Shown here: one piece after another, positions 9,975 to 20,598 of the stretch | Layout of the letters: each line of letters starts with the position of its first letter | How positions within the stretch are numbered: position 1 is the first letter of the stretch | Source: Agapetus fuscipes | Lineage: Eukaryota; Arthropoda; Insecta; Trichoptera; Glossosomatidae | Length of the DNA stretch: 64,000 nt | Reading direction: 5' to 3' | NCBI GenBank assembly: GCA_951799405.1 | Contig: OX637345.1 | Location: 1,860,001-1,924,000 of the forward strand | Program-made: the position numbers and the translations under genes | The notes under the pieces: generated by a model | What the model saw: only the letters and a program-made list of their open reading frames with translations | Told to the model about the DNA's origin: nothing | Database searches by the model: none

Positions 9975-10509
9975 CAGTGGCGAAGAGTGCCATACAACTC
10001 GATTCCCATCGGCTTCTAATCTAATCTAAGCTGCAAAGATATATATCATTTAAGATTTATACTAAATGCATTCCCACAAGCAGATATGTATAATTTCGCG
10101 CTAACACATGCCGCATGTGGACCTACAATATAAAAACCCAATCTCAAATGAACATAAGCCTTGCAACTCTTGCCGTCCTTCCCTGAAACAGGGGTGACAT
10201 TGGCAAAGTGAACCAATTTTTATATTATGGGTGGTCAGCCGCATAACAACCTATAAGTCAAGGAACATACATGACAAATTACATTTTTTAAATCAAAGAA
10301 TAAAAATAACAATATATACATGGACCTTTTAAAATGAGGCAAAAATGATAATAAAGTAGACTGCACGGTTTCAATGGGAAAAAAATACATATTGTTTCTT
10401 TGGTTTTAAATGTATTTTTTTTACTTTGTGCCTATATTTTTTAACTACTTTGTTGCCTCATTTTAAAAGGGAAGCCGATGGGAATCGAGTTGTATGGCAC
10501 CCTTCGCCA
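9975..10509 (+). mobile_element. MITE-hAT split by LINE-A
   Basis: The left end CAGTGGCGAAGAGTGCCATA (9975 to about 10016) and the remainder (about 10325 to 10509, ending GGCACCCTTCGCCA) reconstitute the element found whole at 26073-26300. Terminal inverted repeats start CAGTGGCRAAGG, the CAG...CTG form typical of hAT elements. The right terminus has lost its final CTG. Confidence 0.7.
10017..10325 (-). mobile_element. LINE-A inserted in MITE-hAT
   Basis: A minus-strand LINE-A 3' end whose ATTAG tail joins the MITE at 10017. It is almost identical to the minus-strand copy at 22612-22882, including the internal word CAGATATGTATAATTTCGCG, so it is younger than the MITE and a recent insertion. 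Confidence 0.8.
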
Positions 10510-10679
10510 ATAAAACATCTATTTAGTCAGACTAAATAGATATTTCAGGGAGGTTTGTACATTTGAAAAAGACAAAATAATATCAAGGTTTGTAGCAGTT
10601 ACTTCGTGAAAGTTCATTTTAATAGATTAAAATAAAATATTCTTTGTTAAAATTCACATGAGTTTTTATTTTTTAAAAA

Positions 10680-10722
10680 CACTACCGGTTTCGGGAGAAG
10701 CAATACCTCCCATCTTCAGGTG
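10680..10722 (-). ncRNA. Hammerhead ribozyme-like motif H2
   Basis: Minus strand: stem I CAC (ACAC with the next base); core CTGAAGA; extra T; stem II GGGAG...CTCCC; GAAA; CCGG with T forming the self-complementary stem III ACCGGT; A at position 17; stem I GTG(T). Every core position is intact. Confidence 0.65.
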
Positions 10723-10750
10723 TAAATATAAATATAAAAGTTTATGTTTA

Positions 10751-10793
10751 CACCTGAAGGTGGGAGGTATTGCTTCTCCCGAAACCGGTAGTG
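10751..10793 (+). ncRNA. Hammerhead ribozyme-like motif H3, core mutated
   Basis: Mirror copy of H2 in the right arm. It reads CTGAAGG where H2 reads CTGAAGA, so the invariant A9 is changed to G. Stems I, II and III are otherwise identical. Confidence 0.6.
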
Positions 10794-11074
10794 TTTTTAA
10801 AAAATAAAAACTCATGTGAATTTTAACAAAGAATATTTTATTTTAATCTAGACAAAATAATTGTGACATCAAACGGTTGAGATGCTAGGGCACAGGTCAA
10901 CTTATAATTTGTTATTGCTTGCTTAAAACATTAGTTATGTACGTGAGACGTTGGTCCTCCGAGAAAAATACATTTTGGAACACCTTTACAAAATAATAAA
11001 TTCTCCGTTCTAGTTATTAACTTTATAAATCAACTAAATTGTCTTTTTTTTCCTTAAAACTTAAAGAAAAACGG

Positions 11075-11560
11075 CTGACCTCTCATACTATGATATAATT
11101 TATTCATAAAATTGATTGATTTTTTGTAATACCATCTCTTTTTTGGGTGAAGAGCGGCAAGATTTGCAGGTTTACGTTAATTTGAGGTTTAAAAGAGTTT
11201 AATGTTTTATTTTACAAGGACACATGCAGGTTTGACTGTAGGCATGCATTCAATATAAGCCTTTAATGTCAATATATCTTTGCAACTTTGATTACAGATT
11301 ATCATATAGTTTTAAAGGCTTACAGATTGACACTTACTTGAATACTTGCAATAATTATAACTAAAAAGAATCATAAAGTCAATACCTATAGTGCCGTTTT
11401 GTGATAAATCACTGCAAGGGCACTGTTCAACTGTAACATCTCCCAAACAAACATGTCTTCAGTCCCGACCTACACTTGCACTCCCTACGGCTCTAAGCTC
11501 ATAGGGTAGGGTATTTCACAGCACAGGGCCGGCCATGCAGAAAGCACGATCCAGGAACAT
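11075..11560. mobile_element. Old LINE-A end and CR1 remnant
   Basis: A decayed plus-strand LINE-A 3' end runs from ACGGCTGACCTCTCATACT to TTTGCAACTTTGATTACAG (about 11075-11300). From about 11385 to 11560 the minus strand resembles the CR1 C-terminus seen at 54.43 kb (GGGCACTGTTCAACTGT, CTTCAGTCCCGACC, AGAAAGCACGATCC on the plus strand), with several stops. Confidence 0.45.
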
Positions 11561-12990
11561 TTCTTTATGAGATTTTTTTGTAACAAGCAATAAATTATTG
11601 TACTTATTTGCAAGTAAAAATGGCAAGTACGCAAGTAAGCTCGTGTGAACCTTATTCACAGGCCATCTACGCAATCAAAACGTACAATGACGTCGTTTGA
11701 AATGGCCCTCTTACAATAAATACATATCGCATATGAATCCAGAAACTTTCTACACAAAACGTAAGGAAACTTAAATAGCACCTCTAGTTAAAGTTTTAGC
11801 TTCTATTTATTTATTTGCTTTTCCTTGCAGTTAGTTGCTAGATCAGTGAAAAATAAAATTTTAAGACTTTCACTTAGGCTATTTATTCATCTTAAATAAC
11901 CTTAAAAGTCAAATAGAACCAAAGTCGGCCAACTAGTTTTTTTTTCAAAATGAAATAAATATATGGAAAAATAGGAAATCATTTCCATACTTGTTTATAA
12001 TATCATGTTTAAGAAAAAAACGTAGATTGCCGTCTTTGGTTCTGTACGACTCAAATACACATTCATAACCTAAAAATACTTTTCCCATTCGTACACCTGG
12101 ATTCCCGAAATGTGGGGAATTATGAAATTCAAAATATTTTTGTTATGTTGCAATAGAATGGCATAGATATGGCATGTTACGTTTATCTTCAAGTGTCTGT
12201 TTTTTCAATAATTTCTTTAAGAAGAATGCAATTCACTAATTTATATTTGTCTGGCCAGAAAAAGGTTTTAACCTTATCAATTACAAAATCATATATATAT
12301 TTTTTTTAAATTTATAATCACCCAATAACGTATATGGAGCCTACATCACAGATCAACCATTTAATATACGTATCACATAGTAACCCGGTCTAATGACGTC
12401 ACATTTTTATTTTACTGTTTAATTTGTCTGTTACATTTCTTCTATGCTATTCTACTTTACATTACAAAATAATTCACCATTTACAAAAAAAAAATCCCTA
12501 AAACACACCCGAATCCCTGAAAATAGGGATTTTTGAAATTCACAACATTTTCACCCTAACAAAAAAAAGCTAGAGGAATTTCACATAAATTGTACGTTAG
12601 CACAGAAAACAATAATACACAAAATTTGAGTTATTTATTTGAGGGGGAGGGAGATGTGGGGAAATTTGACATTTGAATAAAATATGTTGTGAGCGAGTTG
12701 ATTTATTCATTTGCAACACTATGGTAGCCATTTTTTTTAGTTGTTTTCAGGTTGGTACAACCTTTTTTTATTCACAGAATTTTGTTAAACATTTTTCCGG
12801 TTTTTTTTTGGAGTGAATATAACACATTTCTTACAGATGCAAATTTTGCCAGAGAAAATGAGATCCGCACATGACTTGACATTGACAAAATTATGACGTC
12901 ACTGAGTTTCTACGAAAGAGGCAAATAAATATTTTGTTATTGGATTTGGTACTTCTTGACTTATAGGTTGTATGAGGGTGTTGGTACACA
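11561..12990. other. AT-rich stretch without recognisable genes
   Basis: The longest quiet interval of the window. The only homology seen is a decayed minus-strand SINE-C 3' end at about 12225-12275 (GAATGCAATTCACTAATTTA, then CTGGCCAGAAAAAGG). There are no long ORFs or strong inverted repeats. A LINE-A scrap (CTTGACTTATAGGTTG) is at 12955. Confidence 0.45.
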
Positions 12991-13239
12991 TCGCACGTTT
13001 AATAATAAAGAGCAATAACTCAAAAAACATGAATGTTGGGAAATCACGTTTAAAGTTCAGACACCCAGTACAACTTGTATGGGATGAAAAAGGCGGCCGA
13101 TGTTTTATCTCGGTCATATTCGTCCAAATTGAACGGCTGTCGCATTCTACCTATTCTTCTCGCATTGTTCTTGCGTTTTATTACAAAATCTCGACTTTCC
13201 CAATTTTCGAGTTATTTCTCTTTATTATTAAGCGTGCGA
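12991..13239 (+). mobile_element. MITE-S, intact copy
   Basis: Terminal inverted repeats of about 30 bp: TCGCACGTTTAATAATAAAG at the left and CTTTATTATTAAGCGTGCGA at the right. Interior words GTATGGGATGAAAAAGGCGG and ATTCGTCCAAATTGAACGGC recur in the second copy at 29.98-30.89 kb. The superfamily is not assigned; no clear target duplication is visible. Confidence 0.75.
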
Positions 13240-13366
13240 CATGAACCTTTCGGGAAAAATGCGGCAAAACGTTACACTATATGTGTAGCTTGGTAGCGAA
13301 GATCGAACCCACTATCTTTCGAGTATTAACCGAAGTATTAACCACTGAACTAGGCGGTATTAATTG
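13240..13366. mobile_element. SINE-A 3' scrap joined to an inverted tRNA-like head
   Basis: Plus-strand SINE-A end (TTACACTATATGTGTAGCTTG) to about 13295, then a minus-strand tRNA-like stretch with GAACCCACTATC and TAACCACTGAACTAGGCGG. The second part is too diverged to assign to SINE-A or SINE-B. Confidence 0.45.
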
Positions 13367-13439
13367 CCGAAAGTATACATAAATATTATCAATTAATAGT
13401 TAATTCTCTTTTATTTTAATGAATTCTTCATCAATAATT

Positions 13440-13625
13440 ACCCTGTTTCAGGGAATGTCGGCAAGAGTTGCAGGGCTTATGTTCATTTGAGGTTTGGATT
13501 TTATTTGTAAGTACACAATCAGCATTTGTAAGCGCGAACTACACGTGTTTGTTTGTGGGCATACATATGAGAGCTTTAAATGAATATATCCTAGCAACTT
13601 AGATTATATATTATAGATTATAGAC
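13440..13625 (+). mobile_element. LINE-A 3' end, 5'-truncated in the UTR
   Basis: Begins abruptly at CCTGTTTCAGGGAATGTCGG, one of the shorter truncations. The tail is TTATATATTATAGATTATAG. Confidence 0.75.
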
Positions 13626-14502
13626 CCAACAACATCTGTTGAACCATGGTCGAAGTTATCGTAAAGGCAATCGAACGAGAATCGAACCCACGCAATTTTA
13701 TTTCAAACACAAAATAACCATCTTGGCTCGCATAGCCATAGCGCCTACCTGATTAACTCTTTTCTCAATGATTGGATCTCTTTCCAGACGGCTGCATTTC
13801 TTTAGCGAATTAAGTCTGTGACTTGCATTCTCTTCAGTGCAACTAATGCAATATGCTAATTCGGATTGATTCGTTTTCCTTCGGGTTTTTCCGACTGCAA
13901 GGAAATCCGCAGAGACTTCTTCTACCACGTTATGAAGTCTAAAAAAACGAATGCTTGTATTGAGTCACTATTCCACTAGGGGTGGCCAATATCTCCGCAG
14001 ATAAGTCTCCACTTTGTTCTGCCCTTGCACACTTCTTTCATCTCCCCGACATTCATCACTCTCTTCATGTATGCTCTTCTTTTTTTTTCTCCTAAAAACC
14101 TCAATCTTAAAGGAACATAAGCTTTAATCTAAATTGCAAAGGTTTGTCTTGAAACAAAATAAACCAAAAATTAAATGAACATAAACCTGGCGACTCCTTC
14201 ATAGGATCATAGCGACTCCCTCCTAGCACCGGGGCGGCATTGGCAAAAGTGAACCAAGTTTTTACAGCATGAGGGCTAGGCATATACCAACCAATTATTA
14301 AAGGAACAAAAAAATACTGTAAAATGGACTAGTAGATAACAGAAAAAAAATTAAAACAGTGTAAGTTTGGCCACCCTTCCCTAAAATAGGGGTGACATTG
14401 TAAAAGTTACCCATTTTCAAAGTTTGTTTGGTGAGCCTTACACCAAAAATAAATATACTTTTTTTTTTATTTTAGTCAAAACCAATTGTGATTTATATTC
14501 AA
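13626..14502. other. Decayed LINE-A2 and LINE-A fragments in unassigned DNA
   Basis: At 13968-14080 the plus strand reads CCACTAGGGGTGGCCAATA, CTTGCACACTTCTTTCATC and CATTCATCACTCTC: the antisense of the LINE-A2 ORF end (KVM..EE..EVCKD..KW-like) and its UTR. Two minus-strand LINE-A scraps follow at about 14150-14300 and 14360-14420. The stretch 13626-13967 is unassigned. Confidence 0.45.
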
Positions 14503-14732
14503 ATCGCTGCCTTAGTTCTTGTTTATCGTATACGCCATTGAGAAAAATTTACATGAGCAATGTTTGCATGTGTACTGGACCAATCTGTCTTATGAAAACA
14601 AGAAATTTATTTAAAAAATATTTAAAAGAACTCTCACATTATCGAGTTTTAAAGTTTTTCTTAGCTGAGATTGTGTAGAATTTGATTCTTAAGACAACTG
14701 CATGAAAAAGTCATATTTGACAAGATTGAGCG
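14503..14732 (-). mobile_element. MITE-M copy
   Basis: Shares its whole length with the plus copy at 27223-27468, including the outer word ATCGCTGCCTTAGTTCTTG and interior TGTGTACTGGACCAAT and ACTCTCACATTATCGAGTTT. The far terminus is decayed (GACAAGATTGAGCG). Confidence 0.6.
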
Positions 14733-15270
14733 AAATGTCTTTTTTACAACAACAAAAATACATCCTTTTACAAACGAGTTTGGAATTTTTTTGGATTCAG
14801 AATATTTTTTTAGGCTTTGCTAGAAGCTTCTCGTATAATCTGGTACATGCAAGACTAAGCTTTAGTCGTCTATAAATACGGACTGCGGTGCTGTGAAGCC
14901 ATGAGTACCAGTGCCGTGAAACCACCAGTACAGAAGTTAAAGTTTGAACAGTATGCAAGCAAACTGTAAAAATAAATTGTGTGAAAAAAATTCTATTGAA
15001 ATTTTATTAAAATGAACCCAAAGTAAATCATATTATGCAACAATAATTAATATACTTGAAAATCACCTTAGAGGAGAAATGACTGACTTTTGGCTTTGAA
15101 CGCGCCTTTTCTTGAATATCTCATATCTCGATCCCATCGGGATAAAATAAGATATGTATCTCGAGATTCATATGAGATATCTCGGGAGACATATTCAATA
15201 CATTTCACTTGAATCCGAAATTTTTCAATCTCCTCGCTTTCCATGCATCAATATACAATGAAATCTATCT
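14733..15270. other. Unassigned, with promoter-like segment
   Basis: The block 14821-14998 contains TATAAATACGG at 14870 and TAGAAGCTTCTCG upstream, the layout of an LTR-type promoter, but no second terminus or target duplication is found. From 15110 to 15200 there are short ATATCTC/GAGATAT palindromes. Confidence 0.3.
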
Positions 15271-15720
15271 ATAATAATCTAAGCTGCAAAGATATGTTAA
15301 CATTTAAGGCTCATATTAAATGCATGCCCACAGACACGCACATGTAGGCTCGCGTGTATACATTCTGCATCTTCTTCTTCTTCTTCTTCAGCCTGTATTG
15401 ATCGTCCACTCCTGGACGTAGGCCTCCTCTCGCATTTTCCATTCGTTTCTATCCTTAGCGATTCGCATCCAGGCAAGTCCTGCACTTCTCTGAACATCGT
15501 CGCGCCAACGCAGCTGTGGGCGCCCAACTTCACGCTTTGCCGTCCTTGGGCACCAGCACACATTCTGCATGCGTACATAAAAATAAACAAAATCACATGA
15601 ACATAAACCTTGCAACTCCTGCCGCTTTTCCCTGAAACCGGGGTGGCATTGACAAAAGTGAACCGATTTTAGCTGCACGGGGGGTCAGCCTCATACTAAA
15701 CTATCGGTCAAAGAGAAGGC
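15271..15720 (-). mobile_element. Old LINE-A 3' end carrying a LINE-G insertion
   Basis: Minus-strand LINE-A of the older subfamily (GCACGGGGGGTCAGCC antisense at about 15675). The element continues on both sides of the LINE-G insert at 15371-15559. Confidence 0.7.
15371..15559 (-). pseudogene. LINE-G C-terminal fragment with AAG tail
   Basis: The minus strand encodes REVGRPQLRWRDDVQRSAG, then AWMRIAKDRNEWKMREEAYV, and stops at 15388, followed by an (AAG)n tail. GRPQLRW-DD and the RDRxxWK motifs with a minimal 3' UTR are typical of RTE-like LINE termini. The 11-bp target duplication ACATTCTGCAT flanks it (15360-15370 and 15560-15570), so the boundaries are certain. Confidence 0.85.
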
Positions 15721-15777
15721 AAAAATGTATCAGATCCGACATTAATCCTGATGATTGTCTGAGGACCGAACACGCTT

Positions 15778-16275
15778 GTAATCTTTAATCTAGAATTTAA
15801 GTTGCAAAAATATATTAACATTAAAAATTCATATTGATTAATGCATGCCTGCAACTCTTGCCGACCTTCCCTGAAACAGGGGTGACATTGGCAAAGTGAA
15901 CCATTTTTTACAGTATGGGTAGTCCGCCTCATACCAACCTATAAGTCAAGGAATACAAATGCGTACATCCAAATTAAACCAAACCTCACATGAACAAAAC
16001 CTTTGCAACTCCTGCTGCCTTTCCCTGAAACTGGGATGGTATAAGAGTCGGTATGACGCTGACCCCTCATGCTGTAAAGACTTGGTTTACTTTTGCCAAT
16101 GCCATTCCGGTTTCAGGGAAAGGTGGAAGGAGTTGCAAAATTTATGTTCATATGAGGTTCGGCTATTTTGGACGTGCACATGCAGCATGTGTAAGCGTAA
16201 TATTACATGCACCAGCTTGTAGTCATGCATTAAATATGACCCCTAAATTCCAATATATCTTTACAACTAACAAGG
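15778..16275. mobile_element. Cluster of three LINE-A ends
   Basis: A minus-strand copy at 15778-15957 (with an internal deletion), a second minus-strand scrap at 15965-16040, and a plus-strand older-subfamily copy at 16045-16275 reading CTTGGTTTACTTTTGCCAAT. Confidence 0.7.
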
Positions 16276-16511
16276 CTATTCTTAAACATTTTAGTCGTCG
16301 GTTGAGCCCACGCTTTGACAAACTAATGGTGCCTGCGCTGGAAGTTTCATCAGCACAGTCATTCTTACCTACCGAATTTTGTAATATTTGCATGAAGACA
16401 AATTCAAAAAAAAAATTCACTTGCGGCCATCTTGGATTGACAGGTCTTCATACAAATGCATAATTAGTTTATCAAAGCGTGGGTTCAACCGACGACTAAA
16501 ATGTGCCCCGT
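16272..16511 (+). mobile_element. MITE-T, intact copy
   Basis: Terminal inverted repeats of about 40 bp: TTTTAGTCGTCGGTTGAGCC at 16290 is mirrored by GGTTCAACCGACGACTAAAA at 16481. Interior words GGAAGTTTCATC and TTCTTACCTACCGAATTTTG identify further copies at 24.1 kb and 35.7-36.1 kb. Confidence 0.75.
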
Positions 16512-16534
16512 TAGATTTTAGATTAGGTACATTA

Positions 16535-17145
16535 AATACTTACTTACTTTCTTCGGCTCATAAGCCTTGAAGGCTCAGGGCCTCCCGCACCACAATCCTC
16601 CAGGACTCTCTGTCTTGTGCAGCTTCCCTCCATGGTCCCCTCACTCCCAGAACTTCGGCGTCGGCTTCAACGTTGTCTGCCCACCGCATCCTGGGACGTC
16701 CGAGTGGTCTAACACCTGAGGGGGCACCATCCAAGACTGTTCTGATGATCCTGGAGTCCTCTGCTCGTGCTACATGTCCGGCCCACTGGAGTATTCTTGA
16801 TTTCATTACCGACACTATGTTTGGATCTTGAAACACGGACATCAGCTCCGCGTTGGTCCGGATACGCCACCTGTCATCTTCAAATACAGGTCCGAGAATG
16901 CGACGAAGCATTTTGTTCTCAAAGTCCTGGAGAGATTTTTCTTGTTTTTGAGTCAGACTCCAGGCTTCGCATCCGAACAACACAACTGGCCGAACAATGG
17001 AAGTGTAAATCTTGAATTTTGTGGAGCGGGATAGCCATTTTGAGCCTCTAAGGCCAAAAAAAGCATTATTGCCGGAGTGAATTCGGGCATGTAATTCTGA
17101 GGATAGGATATTCTTGTCATTTATAAGGTACCCAAGTACTTGCAT
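16535..17145 (-). CDS. LINE-F ORF2 C-terminal fragment with TAAG tail
   Basis: A 195-codon open stretch on the minus strand with stop at 16558. From the N-terminal side: GYLINDKNILSSELHARI (about residues 5-22), LFGCEAWSLTQKQEKSLQ (about 56-73), an ILQWAGHVARAEDSRI segment (about 117-132) and PLGRPRMRWADNV (about 147-159). This is the post-RT C-terminal region of a non-LTR retrotransposon. The UTR is only a few bases (GCCGAAGAAAG) before a TAAG-repeat tail, the arrangement seen in RTE-like elements. The RT core is missing. It is distinct from LINE-A, whose equivalent motif is GRGRPRKVWKDQ. The uninterrupted frame suggests moderate age. Confidence 0.75.
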
Positions 17146-17150
17146 GAATT

Positions 17151-17640
17151 GCAGTTCTTAAACATATTACGTTAAATAAAAAAATAAAAAATATTTTTCT
17201 TTTTTATTTTACTTATTACGTTAAATAAAAAAACAAAAATTCCTGTTGCTCTAAAAAAAGCATAAAGTATATTATTTACTTTTATTTCCTAACAGGGGAA
17301 ATCTTGAGTCAAGGCAAGAAGTGTCTCGTTTTCAACAATAAAAAAAATTAACATAACTTCTGAGTTAAATAAAATAATAAGGAGAGGATCCCTGTTGTGC
17401 GGCACTGGAAAAAGTTGTATTTTTTTTGGCTTTTTTATGGATACGAATCTAGTTGAGTGATTCAATCTCTTTTCTGCACAGTGTGATAATTTATAAAGTG
17501 AGAATCAATTTGCAAGGATACACATCAACATTTTGGATTCATATCACCGTTGAAGTAAACTGTAAAACTGTAACTGTAACTCTGTCGCCATTCCGCTAGG
17601 GGTGGCCAGAGCCTGAAGTATTATTTATGAAAAAATATGT
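17151..17640. other. Unassigned AT-rich stretch
   Basis: Two near-copies of TTACGTTAAATAAAAAAA occur at 17165 and 17217. A LINE-A2 scrap (ATTCCGCTAGGGGTGGCC) is at 17590. Nothing else is recognised. Confidence 0.4.
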
Positions 17641-17975
17641 GGACTGTTAAAAGGCAATAGGGCATAAGCGACATTAACTAAATTGTTCAGGAGAGCAGTT
17701 TAAAGTTTGAGATTGCAGAAAAATGGCATAACTTTTTTTATTTTTTATCATATCGTTAAAACAGCTTTAAGATTTAAAAAAAAAAGGCATTTATTGGCAT
17801 TCCTGTTAATGTGGTTTTACGATTTATTTATGTCACAAGCGCCTTTAAGACAAAAAAGGCCAAAATCATGTCGGTTACACCATAATCATACTTCGAAAAC
17901 GCTGTTGTTTGCTTGGGCATAAACAACAACAAAAATCATCGTAGAGCTATGAGAGTTAGCGCATTAGAATTTTTG
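17641..17975 (-). repeat. Dispersed repeat R1, copy 2
   Basis: Reverse complement of 3300-3645, from GGGCATAAGCGACATTAACT to CGTAGAGCTATGAGAGTTAG. Divergence is modest. Ends coincide roughly with those of copy 1, supporting a discrete element of about 335 bp. Confidence 0.65.
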
Positions 17976-18745
17976 CGCGTTTGACCGGTAGCTGAGATAC
18001 AGATCATCGATTTTTGTATGTAACATTCACTGTAGGCTGCTGATAAGCCAAAGATTTGCTGTTTGAGAATAAAGTAAAGAGAACAAGTTCCAAAGATGTA
18101 TTTTTTCCTGAGAATGGGTAAAAATGGCAAAAGTAAACCAATTTCTTAAGCGTGGGAGATAAACTTATTTAAATTTGAAGTCAACGAACATAAATATTAT
18201 CTACATTTAGATTTATTGAATAGACAACTAATGAATCAATAATATGGTTTAACAATTAAATGAAAATTTCAAAGCCTTAGCCGTTAACTTTGCAGAACAG
18301 CCACCACTTTCGACATTCCTTGAATACGTCTTTTATTTAATCCAGAGTCATAACCATTTTCATGCAAACTCTCCTTTTATAATGGCTCGGGATATCCCAT
18401 TCAATGGCTATTTCAATAATTTGGTCCATTCATACTGTTTTCGGTCTTCCTCTGCGACAAATAAATTATAAACAAAATTTATTTATAATGTTTGCTTCCT
18501 CTCTTACAAACTTCCATTGTTCGCATTATCCAGAGCCGCCTGCAGACACTCTTTGAAAAACTTTTCCGCGATAAAAAAAACTTTGTCTTATCAGGGGACG
18601 GAGTAGGAATTAAATGTCGCGTGTAATTCTCAAAACAATAAGAGGCAGCGTTGGCAGCGGGGGGGGCGCGACATTCTGCAGTCCCCAAAATTGGATCCAC
18701 GGGAACCTTCTTTTCAACTCTATACATAAAAGACGAAGAAAAAAA
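17976..18745. other. Unassigned; LINE-A coding scrap
   Basis: At about 18330-18465 the plus strand is antisense to the LINE-A ORF (CAGAGTCATAACCATTTTCA, GATATCCCATTCAATGGC, GGTCTTCCTCTGCGAC). The segment 18490-18715 is GC-richer unique DNA with G-runs at 18659 and no recognised content. Confidence 0.45.
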
Positions 18746-18977
18746 GGCGTATAATAATAATATTATTAGGATGATTTATTTGGTGAGCGCTGTTTTTGTG
18801 TGTATCACACCTCAAGAGCCCTCTATACTCGTATACTAAAATACTAATCAGAGCATCTGAACAAGGAAAGCACGGTCTCCGAAATGTGTGCGAATCTAAC
18901 GGCGCGGGCGTGGCTGAACCGAATTGATCGCTCCATCGCCCGCAGATATGCCTAAGTGTCTGCCTCCTAACGTCCAT
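18746..18977 (-). pseudogene. CR1-like LINE 3' end
   Basis: The minus strand reads IRTHFGDRAFL-like codons near 18870-18900, then after decay GAGGGCTCTTGAGGTGTGAT, AATAAATCATCC and (ATT)n. This joins CR1 coding sequence to the tail found on many SINE-B copies, in the same orientation. The coding part is short and frameshifted. Confidence 0.5.
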
Positions 18978-18999
18978 CGGATTCCTTGACTTAATAAAC

Positions 19000-19500
19000 T
19001 AAGCTACACATATAGTGTAACTTCTTGCCTGCGTTATCCCCGAAGGGAAGCATGTGGTGATTCGGGTAAGGGAACTGGCCTCACACCAACCACTTTCATT
19101 TGATGTGGGAGTTTTCTAGCTACCGAGAGGGCTGATCCTCATTTTTTGTGAAGGCTGAGTACACCTTGCCGGTATTTTTTGTGGGTTTTTGAAATAGGCA
19201 TCGAAACGGGAAATCATTTCTGACACCCTCGGAGGGGATCGAAAACTTTAATGCAAGCGTTCTACCAACTGAGATATCAACCGGATTTTCTACGCGTTTG
19301 GTCGTCGCTACAAAGCGCCAATACTCAAGCAAGACCCCAGCTGCTGCAAGGTTGGATGGACCTTTGGTGACCGGTCTTTGGTAAAGGTTTAAGATTTTTT
19401 TTAACCCAGCGAAGAGCAAATTTGAAAATATAAATGGTATTTTTTTTGTGCTCCGTCGGGATTCGAACCCACAACCTTCCATTAACGAGCCACCGTGGTC
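19000..19500 (-). mobile_element. SINE-B/SINE-A heterodimer
   Basis: On the minus strand a SINE-B head and body (about 19500 down to 19290) run straight into a SINE-A (19284 down to 19000). The junction GACCAAACGCGTAGAAAATCC leads into GGTTGATATCTCAGTTGG. The A-type B box is damaged (GATCGAAAAC on the plus strand); the B-type B box is intact. Confidence 0.75.
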
Positions 19501-19501
19501 C

Positions 19502-19663
19502 ATAGTTTTTGCTTCTTTTCTTCATTCTTGATACTTCTTGAAGACTTTCAGCTGACGTTTCAGAAGTGAGCAGAGCTCCGAAGAAGTCCCCCACAGAAAT
19601 GGCGAAACGTCAGCTGAAAGTCTTCAAGAAGTATCAAGAAAGAAGAAACGAAGCAAAAACTAT
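19502..19663. mobile_element. Fold-back with eroded hammerhead-like core
   Basis: Arms 19502-19562 and 19604-19663 (GTCAGCTGAAAGTCTTCAAG and its mirror) are near-perfect reverse complements. The left arm starts, in mirror, exactly at the GAAACGTC part of the core, so again only the 3' half of the core is duplicated. Confidence 0.7.
19574..19615 (+). ncRNA. Hammerhead ribozyme-like motif H4, eroded
   Basis: Stem I AGCT; core CCGAAGA (U4 changed to C); extra A; weak stem II GTC...GGC; GAA; stem III ACGT; C at position 17; stem I AGCT. The topology matches the other copies, but the core substitution and weak stem II suggest it is inactive. Confidence 0.45.
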
Positions 19664-20029
19664 CGACCGCGGTCAAAACCCGGAACCAAAAAATCAAGCA
19701 ATATTATGGACTATTACGGAAATTTTTGGGAAAAATTTCTCTTTAATATTTTTTGTTGCGTCACATTGGTTGAGAGCCTCAAAGATGGGGCGGGTGGTAG
19801 GGGCGGGGGGGGTCTTGAATTGTCAGAGTGAGAAAAAACGTCGCAGGAGGTGAGAGGGAGATAATCAAAGAGATCTGCAGGAAAGTTTCCCCGGCTTATA
19901 CAGTACAGGGCGGGCAGAGAGAATTTGCATTTAGTCCTTTAGTCAACAGAGTGGGATTAACAAATCTACAGGTATAGCATTTGATTTTTTTAAATCTTAA
20001 ACTATCTATCTACTATACTAAAGAAATGT
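19664..20029. other. Unassigned, partly GC-rich
   Basis: Includes a G-rich patch GGGGCGGGTGGTAGGGGC at about 19786-19812. No repeats or genes recognised. Confidence 0.4.
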
Positions 20030-20345
20030 ATTGTCCGGTTGGACTTCAAACTCGTGAGTGGAAGGTTGTGGGTTCGAATCCCGGCAGAGCACTACAATTT
20101 ATATTTTCAAATATGCCCTTCGCTGGGTTGCAAATTCATATTTTTTTACTAAAGACTGGTCACTTAAGATCCATCCAGCCTTACAGCAATTTGGTCTTGC
20201 TTGAGAATTGGCGCTTTGTAGACAACCAAGCTTGTACAAAGTCCTGTCGACTGCTCAGTTGGTAGAACGTTTGCATTCCTCCGGGTTCGAATCCCACCGA
20301 GGGGTCGGAAATGATTTCAAGTTTCGGTGTTTATTACAAACCTTA
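20030..20345 (+). mobile_element. SINE-B/SINE-A heterodimer, truncated
   Basis: SINE-B head (B box GGGTTCGAATCCC at 20071), body and CCAAGCTTGTACAAAGTCC junction lead into the SINE-A head (GACTGCTCAGTTGGTAGAAC, B box GGGTTCGAATCCC at 20282). The SINE-A body breaks off at about 20345, where a LINE-A scrap on the minus strand begins. The order B then A matches the other dimers. Confidence 0.8.
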
Positions 20346-20598
20346 CAAAACCAAATCTCACATGAACATAAACTTTGTAACTCCTGGCGCTCTGGGCTAA
20401 AGTTGCACTACATGTACAGTTTAGTTGAATTTTGCGTGTACCACTGTTCAAAGATTTGAAAAATATTATATTTTAATGCAGATGTTCTCAAACTATTTTT
20501 CTCATAGAGCACTTTAAAAATTTTGCTGGTTCTGTTGGACCGGACCCCATGAAAATTAGTTCGATTTCAGGTACGGATATAAATATTTTGAGAATTTG

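Larger units (their letters stand above)
10623..10850. mobile_element. 228-bp palindrome bearing two hammerhead-like cores
   Basis: Left arm 10623 to about 10726 and right arm about 10747-10850 are reverse complements over essentially their full length, from TAGATTAAAAT to its mirror, with a spacer of about 20 bp of TAAATATAAATATAAAAG. Each arm contains one hammerhead-like core, in opposite orientation. The arms end in AT-rich sequence with GAATTTTAACAAAGAATATT. Confidence 0.85.

Noticed and set aside
14821..14998. LTR or host promoter with TATAAATACGG
   Set aside because: No paired terminus, target duplication or downstream element found; kept only as a note in the unassigned stretch.
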